Assembly (NCBI GenBank): GCA_036365455.1
Contig: JAWQUS010000002.1
Span: 868,001 to 932,000 of the forward strand
Length of the DNA: 64,000 nt
Source: Macrosoma leucophasiata
Lineage: Eukaryota; Arthropoda; Insecta; Lepidoptera; Hedylidae
Direction of reading: 5' to 3'
Of this stretch, positions 21,093-33,800 are shown piece after piece (position 1 is the stretch's first letter; each line of letters starts with the position of its first letter). Both the position numbers and the translations under genes were made by a program. Below the pieces are notes generated by a model. That model made no database searches and was not told where the DNA came from. It worked only from the letters and a program-made list of their open reading frames with translations.

Positions 21093-22370
21093 GGTTGGGG
21101 AAAAAGTCTTTTCGCATTATAGTATGTATGAACTTGTAATAAAATCTCTTTGGCTGTAGTATTTGTATCTGGCTGGTTTTGTTATCATTGAAAGTTAAAA
21201 TTTTAAACAACATAATTCCAAATTCAAATTAGGCAAATGTGTGATTTTCATTTGTTTTTCGTACTGTCAAGATGAGTGAATCTAATGAAGAAATTCGATA
21301 AATTTTAAAATTTTACTACAAAAAATGTAAAAATGCAACGCAAGCCGAGAAAAAAATTTGCGATGTTTATGGACCTAGTGCAGTGTCTGTGAGAGCAGCA
21401 CAAATTTGGTTTAAGCGTTTTCAATCCGGAAATTTTGATGTCAAAGATGCACCTCGCTCTGGTTGCCCTATTACGGATAAAATGGATGCCATTTTTGAAA
21501 AAGTGGAGCAAGATCGACATATCAGTAGTTACGACGTAGCTGAAGAACTGAGAATTGATCACAAAACAGTTTTGGCGCATTTGAAAAAAGCTGGGTACAA
21601 AAAAAGCTCGATATTTGGGTACCTCACGAGCTCACTGAAAGAAACCTAATGAACCGTGTACTCATTTGTGATTCTTTATTACGACGTAATGAAACCGAAT
21701 AATTTTTGAAGAAGCTGATAACTGGTGATGAAAAGTGGATCACGTACGACAAGAATGTGCGAAAAAGGTCGTGGTCAAAGGCCGGTCAGGCTTCACAGAC
21801 TGTGGCGAAATCCGGGTTAACTCGCAATAAGGTGATGTTGTGTGTGTGGTTGGATTGGAAGGGCATTATTCATTATGAGCTATTACCACCAGGCAGGACT
21901 ATCGATTCTGAACTCTGCTGCGAACAACTGATGAGATTAAAGCAAGAAGTTGAGAGAAAGCGGCCGGAATTGATCAACAGAAGGGGTGTGGTGTTTCATC
22001 ATGATAACGCTAGACCTCACACATCTATAGCCACTCAGCAAAAATTAAGAGAGTTTGGCTGGGAGGTGTTAATGCATCCGCCGTATAGTCCTGATCTTGT
22101 ACCTTCAGATTTCCACCTGTTTCGGTCTCTTCAGAATTCTTTATGCAATGTTAGGTTAACATCACGAGAGGACTGCCAAATCCACTTGTCGCGGTATTTT
22201 GATGAGAAGTCCCAATTTTTTTATAGCAATGGGATCATGTCCCTACCTACAAGATGGCAAAAGGTTATCGAACAAAATGGTACATACATACTTTAGTTAA
22301 ATTTGAATAAACATTATTAAAAAATGTTTTGAATTATCTTAAAAAATGCGAAGAATAGTTTTTCCCCAAC
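21093..22370 (+). mobile_element. mariner DNA transposon, decayed
   Basis: Terminal inverted repeats GGTTGGGGAAAAAGTCTTTT (21093) and its partner ending TTTTTCCCCAAC (22346-22370) bound a 1.28-kb element of the size and structure of mariner. A TA lies at the left border; the right TA duplication is lost. Confidence 0.9.
21272..22296 (+). pseudogene. mariner transposase, two stops and a frameshift
   Basis: The frame starts at the ATG at 21272. It is broken by TAA at 21299-21301, by a frameshift at the A run near 21600 (the correct frame then reads VPHELTERNLMN) and by another TAA near 21700. The rest is well kept. A helix-turn-helix half is followed by the catalytic domain with TGDEKWITY (first Asp), HDNARPH (second Asp) and PSDFHLF (third Asp), with 34 residues between the second and third, i.e. 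DD34D. The enzyme would cut and paste the element at TA sites. This copy cannot make it. Confidence 0.9.
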
Positions 22371-22424
22371 TTTTTTACTGCTTATATATATTTTTTTAAC
22401 GTTTTCGTAGGGTATTTTTTTAAT

Positions 22425-22702
22425 GTAATGGAAGTGGCAAACAAGCATGCAGTTCACATTGATGTTAAGTGATGACTGCAGCATCACAAAACATACCCTC
22501 ACAAAGACCAAGGTTAAAATGCAGATACGTTGCCACTCCTGAGGCCTAAGGTGTAATGCCTCTGCGCCGGAAATTACAGGGCCGTACATTACCACCTGAC
22601 TGGAACACGATAGTGATATTACGAACACTACAATTTAGCGGCAAGTATATTAGGTAATGCGGTGGTGCCTATGCCCGCGAGCTCCGTCACTAGAGCTCTA
22701 CT
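22425..22702 (-). mobile_element. SINE-A copy, near full length
   Basis: From TAATGGAAGTGGCAAACAAGC to GCTCCGTCACTAGAGCTCTA, starting about 55 bp after the mariner end. Confidence 0.85.
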
Positions 22703-22734
22703 AAAAATGTTTTATCTGTATATATTATATATAA

Positions 22735-22985
22735 AAATCACTTGCTGTTCGTTAGTCTCGCTGAAACTCGAGAACGGCTGGACCGATTTGGCTGGCTAAT
22801 TTTGGTTTTTAATGATTTTTAAAAGTCCAGGGAAGGTTTAAAAGGTAAGAAATAATGAAGGAATTGAAGGAAAATAGTAAAAACCACAATTTCATTTTCC
22901 CATACAAATAGTCGGTATCTATCAAACCTTTGACAAATTATTTCATTCGGAGGCAATACGAAGTTTGCCGGGTCAGCTAGTTCGA
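22735..22985 (+). mobile_element. Helitron-like non-autonomous element
   Basis: Begins near AAAAATCACTTGCTGTTCGT and ends GCCGGGTCAGCTAGTT, with CGGCTGGACCGATTTGGCT inside. The CTAGT terminus is the Helitron 3' end. The same family lies at 48165-48430 in reverse. Confidence 0.7.
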
Positions 22986-23019
22986 AATAAAAATATTTTC
23001 TTTCTTTCTTTCATCCATT

Positions 23020-23095
23020 TGATGGCAGATTCGATTAGGTGATGCGGTGGTGCCTACTCCGTCGAGTCTCTACACTGGGACTCTACCACCAGTAC
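23020..23095 (-). mobile_element. SINE-A 5'-end fragment
   Basis: GATGCGGTGGTGCCTACTCC and GGGACTCTACCACCAGTAC remain; the other two thirds are absent. Confidence 0.65.
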
Positions 23096-23254
23096 CTTCA
23101 GTTCACTCTATAATACTGTTGACTATGAACTAAAAATTCCCCGGCCACATCGGCCAGGCCACGATTTTACTGGTAGTTGCGTTTTAGGTTGGAGAGAAAA
23201 TTTAGTAGATAAAAGATAAAGCCACAAAAGTTGCTAGTGACAACGCATATTTAC

Positions 23255-23440
23255 ATGTTTATTTTTAGGGTGCCGTACCCCTGTTACTAAGACTTTGCTG
23301 TCTGTCTGTCTCTCACCAGGCTGTATCTCATGAACCGTCATAGATGAAATTTTCACATATCATGTATATCTGTAGCCGATATAGAGAAAAATACTAAAAA
23401 CAGAATAGGATAAATATTTTAGGGAGGCTTCCATACAATT
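23255..23440 (+). repeat. lepidopteran-type dispersed repeat related to family P
   Basis: TAGGGTGCCGTACCCCTG, CTGTCTGTCTGTCTCTCACC and GCTGTATCTCATGAACCGTC are phrases of a common dispersed lepidopteran repeat. No coding potential. Confidence 0.55.
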
Positions 23441-23877
23441 AATGTGATTATGAACTGTATACTTACTTATTCGCCTCGTTTTATAATAATAGAATGAATA
23501 GTTTGCAACTATTTAAAAATGGACCTAGTTTTATTCCAATGCCCTATGTTATCATAAAACGAAGTAGCGTGAAGGAAGGTGCACTATGGTGAATATTTGA
23601 AGAGGCTATCAGCCGGCCTTGTCTTATCTAGAGTGCAGTTTAATGTCACTTGAATACCTACGGAGCGGTTGTGGTGTGAAGGCGGCGTGTGCTATTTGTG
23701 CAAATAAAACGATTCCCATCTGAACATGTAGCTTACATCAGAATTTGTTAATTGAAACTAGGACTAAAGACTACTGACAAAACAGAAGTAGACGTATATC
23801 AAATCTATGTACGCCTTACAGTCTCGAGCATTATCTACTCACGTTTTCGTAGGTTTTGCGAGCTTCATACATTGTAG

Positions 23878-24040
23878 AAATTAAACTTGCGGATTTTCTC
23901 CCAAACTTCTTCTTAAACCCGACATTTCGGTCGCTTTCCAGTTAACGTGGTCACGGACAGACGGGAAAGCGACCGAAACGTCGGGTTTAAGAAGAAGTTT
24001 GGGAGTGTTGTATACGCGAGAAAATCCGCAAGTTTAATTT
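23878..24040. repeat. foldback element, about 60-bp arms
   Basis: The left arm (AAATTAAACTTGCGGATTTT ... CGGTCGCTTTCC, 23878-23939) is inverted at 23963-24040 with one 14-base insertion in the right arm. The loop is about 23 bp. Likely a MITE; non-coding. Confidence 0.85.
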
Positions 24041-24129
24041 ATTCAATTATCTACTCAGTTCCAGTTTGACGGTTAAAATGATGATTTTGGTGACTGTTTG
24101 GCAACAACCCTTGTTTTTATCTCACTGTT

Positions 24130-24310
24130 GCGCACTTGTCTCTCCCCTTTTTGGAGAGGGAGGCCTGGAGCTTACTCCACAGGGTTAGTGGCCAACCCGC
24201 TATCGGATGTTGTCAAGCCCATAAGGGCTCCGACAAGGTTAAACGACTGCTATTTATCGATAGCAACCGGGACCGACGGCTTAACGTGCCCTCCGAAGCA
24301 CGGAACGCAC
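24130..24310 (-). repeat. family D repeat fragment
   Basis: Reverse copy of the central D block (GGAGGCCTGGAGCTTACTCC, GTTAGTGGCCAACCCGC, GACGGCTTAACGTGCCCTCC). Confidence 0.75.
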
Positions 24311-25744
24311 TTTATAACCTCAATTTTAATACAGTTTATTTATCATTGCCTATCTGATTGATAAATAATATACAACTTCATCATCATATAGAACATCTCA
24401 TCAACAATTTATATTCCAAACTGTATTGTTTAAGCAACAAATATCAACCGTGTGCACACAGCAAAACTTAATTAAGGTTTTAATTACTATCTATTGATGG
24501 CTTTGGCCATTATTTAGAACGTTCCCAGCTGGTTACGATCCAATATTCAGCGGCTATCGCTTCAAATGGATACCTGTGTTGATTCACTGTTACTACGCAC
24601 CTTGTGTTTACCTGGAGTTTGTTTATAGTTTACTGGCTCTTGCCTGCGGTTTCTCTCGTTTGTTTTTAGGGTTCCTCACATTTGAAATCTCCGGTTTCAA
24701 GCAGATGTTTGTAGACTACAGTATTACTTACCTGATGGTAAGCGGTAGTTTGTAGTACATTGATATGTAAACTTGAAGAATAATTATTAATTCAATTAAT
24801 AAAATTTTTAATTTAAATTCTTTCAATAAAAATAGGTATAAAACTATGATTTGCTCCACAAATTTCTGAACATTGACCAAAAAAAATTCCAGGAAGATTA
24901 ATGAAAAAAACTATACGCTAGTTTGCCTTTCCATGACATTAAAATTAATATAAAAAATAGGAAGAAATGTTTATTGTAGTAGAGGAGCCCAAGAGGGGAT
25001 TTTTCAATTTACTTCGACGCGTCAGATTAAGATATAGGAGATACCTTGCACCCTGTTCAGTACCTCCACCAAATCTAAGATTTCCATAAAGGGCCAAACA
25101 CTTAGCGCTTCCGCCACGAGCTTGCCTCGCATCCAAATCGTCAGAATTTTATATGGGAGCTTTGATTGGGTTCACTTTACATCCTCTCTGAGTATCTGAC
25201 ATTCTTGAGTAATGTTTCACCTTCATTTTAGAAAGAATCAAATGTTTTAGAAATGGGCGCGGCATCAACGTCCTTTTGATTTTTTTTAAAGGGCTACCCT
25301 TCGGGCGCCGCTCATATACAGACTTTAGATTTAGTGGAGGTAACTGTTAGTTCAAGGTATCTCTCATATATCAATAGAGTAAATGCAAAAATAGCATCCT
25401 GGGCTACCCTACTATTGATACAGAACTTTACAGAAATGCAACAAAAAACAGCGGGCAATTGCTCTAGAGAACATTATTATTTGGTGACCGAGCATGGTAC
25501 TATCGAAGAAGTTGCCGGTTATCCAAAAACATTACAAATCAGAGTTTGTAGACTAGACCGACCGGACATTTCTTAAATAGAACCTTTGTCCTCGTGTATT
25601 TCGGGTACCAAAGGATACTTTGCCTAATTAAGGGTATTCCTTTGCCTAAAACGATAGCAACGTTTTAGCGTTATACGTACCGTACATCTCCTGAAAACCA
25701 CTCTCCGTATACATGACTGAAGAAGTTCATTTTTCCTCTTGCAG
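24311..25744. other. probable pasilla intron, no other gene seen
   Basis: AT-rich, ending in the polypyrimidine tract and acceptor (TTTTCCTCTTGCAG) of the KH2 exon. Small ORFs at 24945-25136 (-) and 25334-25576 (+) are not recognisable. The KH1 exon expected upstream in this family is not in the window. Confidence 0.5.
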
Positions 25745-25898
25745 GTGAAGATCCTGGTGCCAAACTCTACGGCGGGCATGATAATCGGCAAAGGCGGCAA
25801 CTACATCAAACAAATCAAGGAACAGAGTGGCAGCTACGTCCAGATCTCGCAAAAGGCCAAGGAACTATCGCTGCAGGAGCGATGCATCACCGTAGTCG
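25745..25898 (+). CDS. ps: pasilla exon, KH2 domain
   Basis: 154 bp after CTCTTGCAG. It encodes 51 codons plus one base, with the GXXG loop GKGG and the helix following it. The donor is a slightly unusual G|GTTGGT. The frame passes on in phase 1 to the next exon ([10 protein letters not shown]). Confidence 0.92.
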
Positions 25899-28800
25899 GT
25901 TGGTAGTACTTTATTGCGAATATTTCAGTGTCACTTTATACTTCACGAATTGTTAGATTGAATTTATACGAACTGCGGGGGTCATATGATTTAGGAGCAG
26001 CAGAAATAAGACGTAACCGGTAATTTAATCCAACTTTGGTAAAATTTCCTTTGTGTAAATTGAGCAATTCCAGGAATGGCCTAGGGTCCACGATGTCACC
26101 TTCCTGGAGAGCCTACGCCGTCGGAACACCACCACTAAAAAGTTGTGACACATGTCAATATTTTTTATGAATCTATCTAGAACAGGAGTTACCAACCATG
26201 GAGAGCTCCGTAAAAATAGGTCAAAGGGGACAAAAAATGGAACATCAACCTAGAAATTCTTGTATCCTTTCAAAAAATCATATTCGACCTAACATACATT
26301 GCAGGTGAAAAGGAGAACAACAAGAAGGCGTGCCTGATGATCCTCCAGAAGGTGGTGGACGACCCGCAGTCCGGCTCGTGCCCCAACGTGTCGTACGCGG
26401 ACGTGGCGGGCCCGGTGGCCAACTACAACCCCACCGGCTCGCCCTACGCCGTGCCCACCACTGAGGTGACCGAGGTGACGGCTTGGACACGCTACGTAAC
26501 GCTATTGGCCTCCCTTGGCCGGCTCCTAAGCTTTATCTTGGCTCCGCTCACTGATGGAGGACGGTTTGGACTATGTGGTTATAGTGAATTTGGGCAAAAT
26601 TTTCGGTGTTCCATTTCGGTTCGATGTTGAATTTTAATTGTTGCGAGTGGAAATGTTGAGGCCGTTTAAACAACTCATTAAAGATGCTAGAAGTCATTGG
26701 ACTCTGGGACAATAATTACACGTAAACCTTTAAAAAATTGCTAGTTTTCCAAATGATTTACATACATTATGATTACCATGACATGATATTGTAAAAGACA
26801 AAACGTACCTTAACCATTATATATTATTTCGTGATAGTTTAATGAAGATTATTGTGCATATTAAATTTTATTTTTTGGAACTGTATCATGTATTCAAAGA
26901 GGATCTTTTGCGTACTACAACAGTAGGCTTAATTAGTTTCAATTTTCGTTGTAAATAAGCCTAAACAAATGACACCATAAATAAATATCGATGTTATGAA
27001 TTTTTGTCAGCACAGATTCTCAGATTCTTATAGACGCGACACAGTTGAGAAAAACTAAGATCTAATTTTTTTCCACTTTAAAAATAGACTGCATCCAAAA
27101 GTGTCAACTGGATCAGCACCAAACAATAAACGATTGACAAAACAAAGAACTGAGCATCTGCAACGGCCAACCGAGATGGAACCCTACTGTACTCACAATA
27201 CGGTCACATTTGGCACGGCGACAACCGGCCAATCGAAATGGTACTTTGCCGTTGTTACAATAGGGGTGAATTTGGCGTGATAACAGGCGCGGTGAGCGAG
27301 CCAAGTCCGGGTGGTAAGCACTTGCGGGCGTGTTCAAGTGGCACACTTGCTCGTTCCCTCGCTGCTGCACACTGTCGCCTCATACTCCCCTCCTCCCCCT
27401 CCCCTTGACCCTGCAACCCCCACCCCCCTCCCCACTCCCACACTAGCTCGTCCACTGACGTAGGCTCATTCAAATGTATGCGACGATAGATAAGTTGACC
27501 TAAGGTCTATTTAGTTTGGTTTATTTGTGTCTAATGAAAATTTGCAAGCAATATGTAGTTTTCATTGATTCAAAGATGCAGCCTGTAGATAACGTAACGT
27601 TATTCCCCCCCCCCCCCTATTGATTTCCCGAAAGGGGCAGGCAGAGGTGAATGCAAGCAATCAAGCATACCTGCAAACACCCACGATCGGCCAGTTACGA
27701 TTTGTCACGTGTAGGGCACATTATCAAATTTCAACGGTGGCATTGGAAAACTTCCAGATAATGGAAAATCCCAAAAATACATTACCCGACCCCGGCATCG
27801 AACCCAAGACTCCATCGCAGCAGTAGTGGCCTGCTACCACTGAACTACCTACTTAAGCAGTTGTTATATTGAAATGTTTTATCTCACACATTTTATTTGT
27901 TAAAAATATAAAAATAAAAGACGTGTGGCACTCGGGGACTGCCGCGGTAAAGCTATTGCATTTACATAATTATCTAAAATTATGCAAAACAAAATAAAAT
28001 GCAAATAAAAGAAAAAAAATAGAAAAATGAAACAATAATTTTCTATTAATATTTACCACTTTTTAAATATTTAATGGAAAAACAAACAATAAAAAAAATG
28101 AACAAAAACAATTTTGGCCGCGGTGGGATTCGAACCCACGCCTCCGAAGTGACTGGTGCTTTAAACCAGCGCCTAGACCGCTCGGCCACGCTACCTACGA
28201 GGTCGGACGGCGAAATTATACATGACTTTCTTTAAACGAGTTTTTCGTTACGGCATTTCTGAATTCGGTCCCCGCTCTCAAGGCCCGCGATAGAAGCTAT
28301 GCAATAGCTTAATAATATACTATTTTTTTAATGTAATGAAGGTGGCAAACAAGCATGCAGCTCACATTGATGTTAAATGATGACTGCAGCCTATAGACAT
28401 CTACACAAAAACCAGAGGTCAAAATGCTGATGCGTTGCCACCCCAGACCTAAGTTGTCATGTCTCTGTGATAGTTATTACAGAGCCATACATTACCATCT
28501 AACCGGAACACGATAGTGCTGAACACTACCATTTGGCGGCAGATAGATTAGATGCGGTGGTGCCTACGCCCTCGACTCCCAACACTGGGACTCTACCTTC
28601 AGTTATGTTTTACAATATGAGCTTTGTGAGATAAGGTCGCACTCCACCCTCTCCGTCGTAAAGGATTTTTGACTTGAAGATAACCATGTGGACGTTAGCT
28701 AGTGTCGGTGTTTCATTCGTATCCGATTTCTTGCATCGTACATACAAACGATTTGTCGAATTCCGTTCAGTATTGTAGTTATCTTTGTTGAAAATACCAA

Positions 28801-30802
28801 AAAGCGTATTTGGACGAAACGAAATATATATTCTTTTGACCATTATCCTCTTATAAAAATTTTTCAAGTAATATTATAATGAAGCTCTCATCATATAATC
28901 TTCTCATATATCATCATATAACTTACATTTTACAACGATGTTTTGCAAAAGTAACACATAAAAGAAGCAAAGGAAACAAGTTAAATAATACATTTATCAT
29001 TTATGTTATTAATATGTATAATGAGTAAGAAATATTGTAAATAGTTTCTAAAACTTAGTGAGATTTTGAAAAAATAAAATATTTAGCAGGCATCATATTT
29101 ACTGATAACAGAAGCGAACAGAAGCGAAAAATGTAGAATTTAACAATAAATGAGTAAAAAAGGTTTATTGTAGTTTAATCGAATTGGAAGAAGTTTTACT
29201 AAACATCGCTCGGAATAGCTTAAAAAGACCTACATAAAAATAAAATTAATCGCAGCCCTCCACACGGAATTCGACCTATCGTTACTCGATCATCGGCACT
29301 TGCATCAACTAGCGGTACCGTGTTCCAGAACCACGGCCTCGGCGGCGTGGGTGGCGTGGGCGGCGTGGGAGTGGGCGTCGGCGGCGTGGGCGTGGGTGGC
29401 GTGTTGATGAACGGCAGTGGTTTAGGAGCATTATCGCTCTCGCTGTCCCTGGCGCCGCCCGGCACGCCGCCGCCCTCGCCCCTGACGCAGCACACGCTGG
29501 ATCACATCAAGGTATGTAAGCTATCGTTTAACTGGTGCGGTATTACGGAGCCACTGTCTGGGCAACTCGGGTGGCGTGGCTGGCGTGGCTGGCGTGGGCG
29601 GCTTGTGTGTTTTTAACGGCAGCGGATTTTTTTTGCAACTTACTGCTCACACAGAACATGCTTCATCATATCAAGGTACATACATCATCATTTCAGCCGA
29701 AAGATGGACTTCTTTGTCGCTGGACAAATGCCTCTTCCAAAGGTGGCTTATGGCATCATATGCCTGCGCTTGGCATGTGAATTGGCGATCGCAGTGGAAG
29801 TCTATTTATCACGTTACTTGTTGTCCACACGTATTTATTTACTATTGAATGGTTTGATCGTCGTTGTTCAGTTGTCTGACTGCACTAGATGATTTTTTTT
29901 TCCCAGTAATGGGGCAGCGGGGTCGTCACGTCCCGATGCCAGGATATCGGCTGTTTTTGGGTGGCGTGGTTGATGGAGTGTCGGTGAACGGCAACACTTT
30001 AGTTACCCAAAGGTACTCTGTGTTAGCACACCGGCCGCGTGCATTCGTTCAAACAAGCCAACGGTCCAGTTAAATGACAATTGCGACCAATCATGTCAGC
30101 AGACCGACCCGACCCCTCCACTAAGCCGCGTTGGAGCAGCGTGGTGGAGTAAGCTCCAGGCCTCCTCCCGAGAAGGGGAGACACTCGTGCCCAGCTGTGG
30201 GACGTATTTCTTATCGTTTTTCGTATCGCTTTAATATAATATTATATTTTCTTATAAAGTCGGAGTCGCGAGCATCATCGAGAGAGGCTCTTGTCCAGTA
30301 TTGGATGTGTTTTTGGTGGAATGATGATGATTTTTACTGGTGGTAGAGTTCCAGTTTCCAGTGTAGGGATTCGATGGCGCAAGCACCAACGCATTACTTA
30401 ATCTATCTGTCGCCAAATGGTATCGTTCAGCACTATCAGGTTCCGGTTAGATGGTAATATGTAAAATAATAAGTAATAACTATCATAGAGATATAAGAAC
30501 AAAGGGTCGCAACGTCGCAAGGGTGGCAACGCATCTGCATTTGACTTCTGGTTTTTGTAGGTTGATCTCTATAGGCTGCAGTCATCACTTAACCTCCATG
30601 TGAACTGCTTGTTTGCTAACTTCAATACATAAAAAACTGTCTGAGGTGTCACATGTGGAACATCCGGTTGGAACGAATTTCCTATTAAACTTCTAATCAA
30701 TCACTTTCACAACCCATTGTTTATTTTAAAAAATATTAAACATTAATAAAACTACATACACACGAACACGACAAAACAATGTACACAGAAGACGCGCGTC
30801 AC

Positions 30803-30887
<85 letters not shown>

Positions 30888-33800
30888 TAAGTCGAATCCT
30901 ATACTCGGCCTGCTCTCGAGGATTTTTCGTGACGCTCGCCTAGTCCCCTCGGGCGGCGTGCCGCGCGTTAAAGAACTTCGTTCCAAAAAAAACGATCGTA
31001 GTATTCGCTTACGGCACGATAACCTGCGTCGGCAGGTGGCGCTCCGGCAGGCGGGGTACGGCGAGAGCGGCGTGTCCGAGATCGGCGCGGCGCTGGCGCT
31101 GCTCGTGAAGCACGGCGTGCTGGGCCTGGCGCTGCCCCAGCCGCTGCCGCCCGCGCCGCTCTCCGCCGCCTACTTCCCGCTGCCCGCGCAGGACTCGCCC
31201 GCCGTCTTCGCGCCGCTGGGACAAGTCGGCCTCGGTACGTCACCGTCGCTCCCCCACCTCCCCCACCTCACCCACACTTACACTCGCACGCACATGTACG
31301 AGTTCGCTCATTAGACACACACACACACACACACACTCATACACATACAGATACGTACACGCGCCACCTTTCAGACACATACGCAGGTACATTGTAAGTT
31401 GCAAAATGTAATTTGGCGAGGTCATACCTTTTTGTACGAATTTTAACTAGTTGTGTCTGATTTAGGGGATCGTTACCTATACGCCCATACGCAGGCACAA
31501 ATACACACACGTTAGCGTGCAGATTCGAACGCAGGCGAAATTAAATGCACACACACACACATCAAAATTGAAAGAAGCATTTTTAATGATAATAATTGTT
31601 CTAAGTCATCAAACTTAATTATTTTTCTGTCTCTATTTTAATTTATCAACGAATTTATCCAAACGAAAGACATAGATACAGAATGCAGATATTGTTTGCC
31701 TCCCATAACTGATCGATCAATTTAAACATTAATATTCGTGATATAACAGCAAATATTGTTGTTAATCATTACGAGTCATACATTACACACGCCTCTATTA
31801 CTGTACAAACACGACTAGCGATGACTTACCTCTTTACCTACTTACTCATTTGATCTTGACTCACTGAAAAAACAAAGTACATTACAAAATAAAACACGAT
31901 ATTTTTTACACCACTATTCACATTTTAATGAATAAATATCATGTAAATTAAGTTTATCGCCATAATTAATTATATTTATAAATATTACACGGTGACATCA
32001 CGCGGCCTTGACTTTGTGATACTTAAATACACATAATGAGGCAACGAGAACTTTGAACACTTAACTTGTACGAATAAATAATTGTGATAGCTTACATTAT
32101 TTACATATACACAATGTTACATCACATGGTTTTTTACTGGCGCCCCTTCTACCAACGCATAGATTCGGTTTTTCAAGGTTAAATCAAGTCTAAAGCAAAA
32201 AGTAAACAAATCATTAGGAAGGATTATTGTTTATATCATAGTTAATGCATTAAAAAAATTACAAATGTATAATTAGATTAAATGAAAAAAAAAATTTATC
32301 TTCACGAAATCGCTTAGAGTAGATTTATTAAAACAGGTCAAATTAATTTTAATATGTTTAAGATATTATTAGTTGATCAATTATCTAACAACATAGATAT
32401 AAGACAGGCGTAGTATATATGTAAACTGTTGTTTGTGCATATTTCGCCTGTTACGCAAAATGTTACTCATTCTTTTACTCTGTATTCTGAAACTGTTAGG
32501 CAAGGGTTCGATTCCCAGTGATTCGTCTCATATTTGTAATCATTTTCAATGTGATATTGGACTAGTGTGTAAGTGATATATTATCTGTACTGTGTTTATG
32601 ATATGTATTGTATAAAATAATATTTTTGTTAGAAATTATTTTTTGGCAGTCCCATTACCTTGTTTAGTAGTCCCAGTTTATGGAAGACACGAAAAAACTG
32701 TGGTCTACGCTCAGTTGCCTAGAGGTCACTATGTTGCAAATACATTTTCTCTTTTTAATCTGCACCTAATACAACAGCGCCATCTGACGGCTAGTGTAAA
32801 CTGGCATCACGTGACAGCTTTCTAAATACAAAATTTCTTCGCTTTTTGCATCTATCCTCGGACCATTGGTTGATATTACGATCAGTTGCAGAATACGCCT
32901 TCTACTCGACTATTGATAAATATTTATTGGAGTGTTTTTGAGTGAGTGTACATTAAATATAAGTATGTAATTAATTTGGTGGTTCTTAAAAACAGATCAA
33001 CTTATATCGAGTATGAGGTGTATATGTTCACTCATAAGTCATGACTAAGGCTTTTGTATTTATATTAACAATTATTGAACTATATTTACTTACAACTTGT
33101 TTCCTAAACTTATACCTAGAATACCAACTGTTAGATCGTTCACGTTCACACATACACTTAGTATTTTATTGTACTTATATTATTTAATTGTATTTTATTG
33201 TGTGCGTGACATTACTACGACTATGCGTGGGCAGGGGTATTCATACTGTTTGTTCAAATTGAGGACAACTTGTTTCATAAATAAAAAAAAAAAAAAATAC
33301 ATAAACATGTAATTTCAGTTCATGTATTATGATTATAACTCGATTTTCTTTTTGGGGTGCATGAGGGTGTGCTTTATTTATATATTACACATTGTATATT
33401 TAATAATATAATATACCTACGAAATATTACAAAACACAAAAAAATACACAGATAATAAAGTTTAATTTATAGATATTGGAGTATATCTGAATTCCGTTTC
33501 AGAATTATAACGACATTCCTGATTGAATATTTAAACACAGGTTAATAAAAAGGTTAATATAAATGACTTAAATGCAATATCAAACAAGTCAACAATGTCA
33601 CGCACACAAGCGTATTATTAAAATATAGTTGTATAATTATTTATCTTTACGTGCGCATGTCATCCATGTTAGTGTATTGCTGATTATGTTAACACGATTG
33701 GCTTTTGGATTTTATTTGTATAGCGTCAGAGTCGAAATTTGAACACCGCATATCATCTGTCGGCAATACATGGCTAACCGTGTCGCGGAGTGCTGTAAGG

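Noticed and set aside
29220..29495. Pro-Thr-rich minus-strand ORF
   Set aside because: Antisense of the Gly/Val-rich pasilla exon repeat.
30726..30986. Minus-strand ORF with a long Ser-Leu repeat
   Set aside because: It is only the translation of the (GA)39 microsatellite; no conserved flanks.
30968..31243. Arg/Ala-rich minus-strand ORFs opposite the pasilla linker exon
   Set aside because: Shadow of high third-position GC on the plus strand; no family character.
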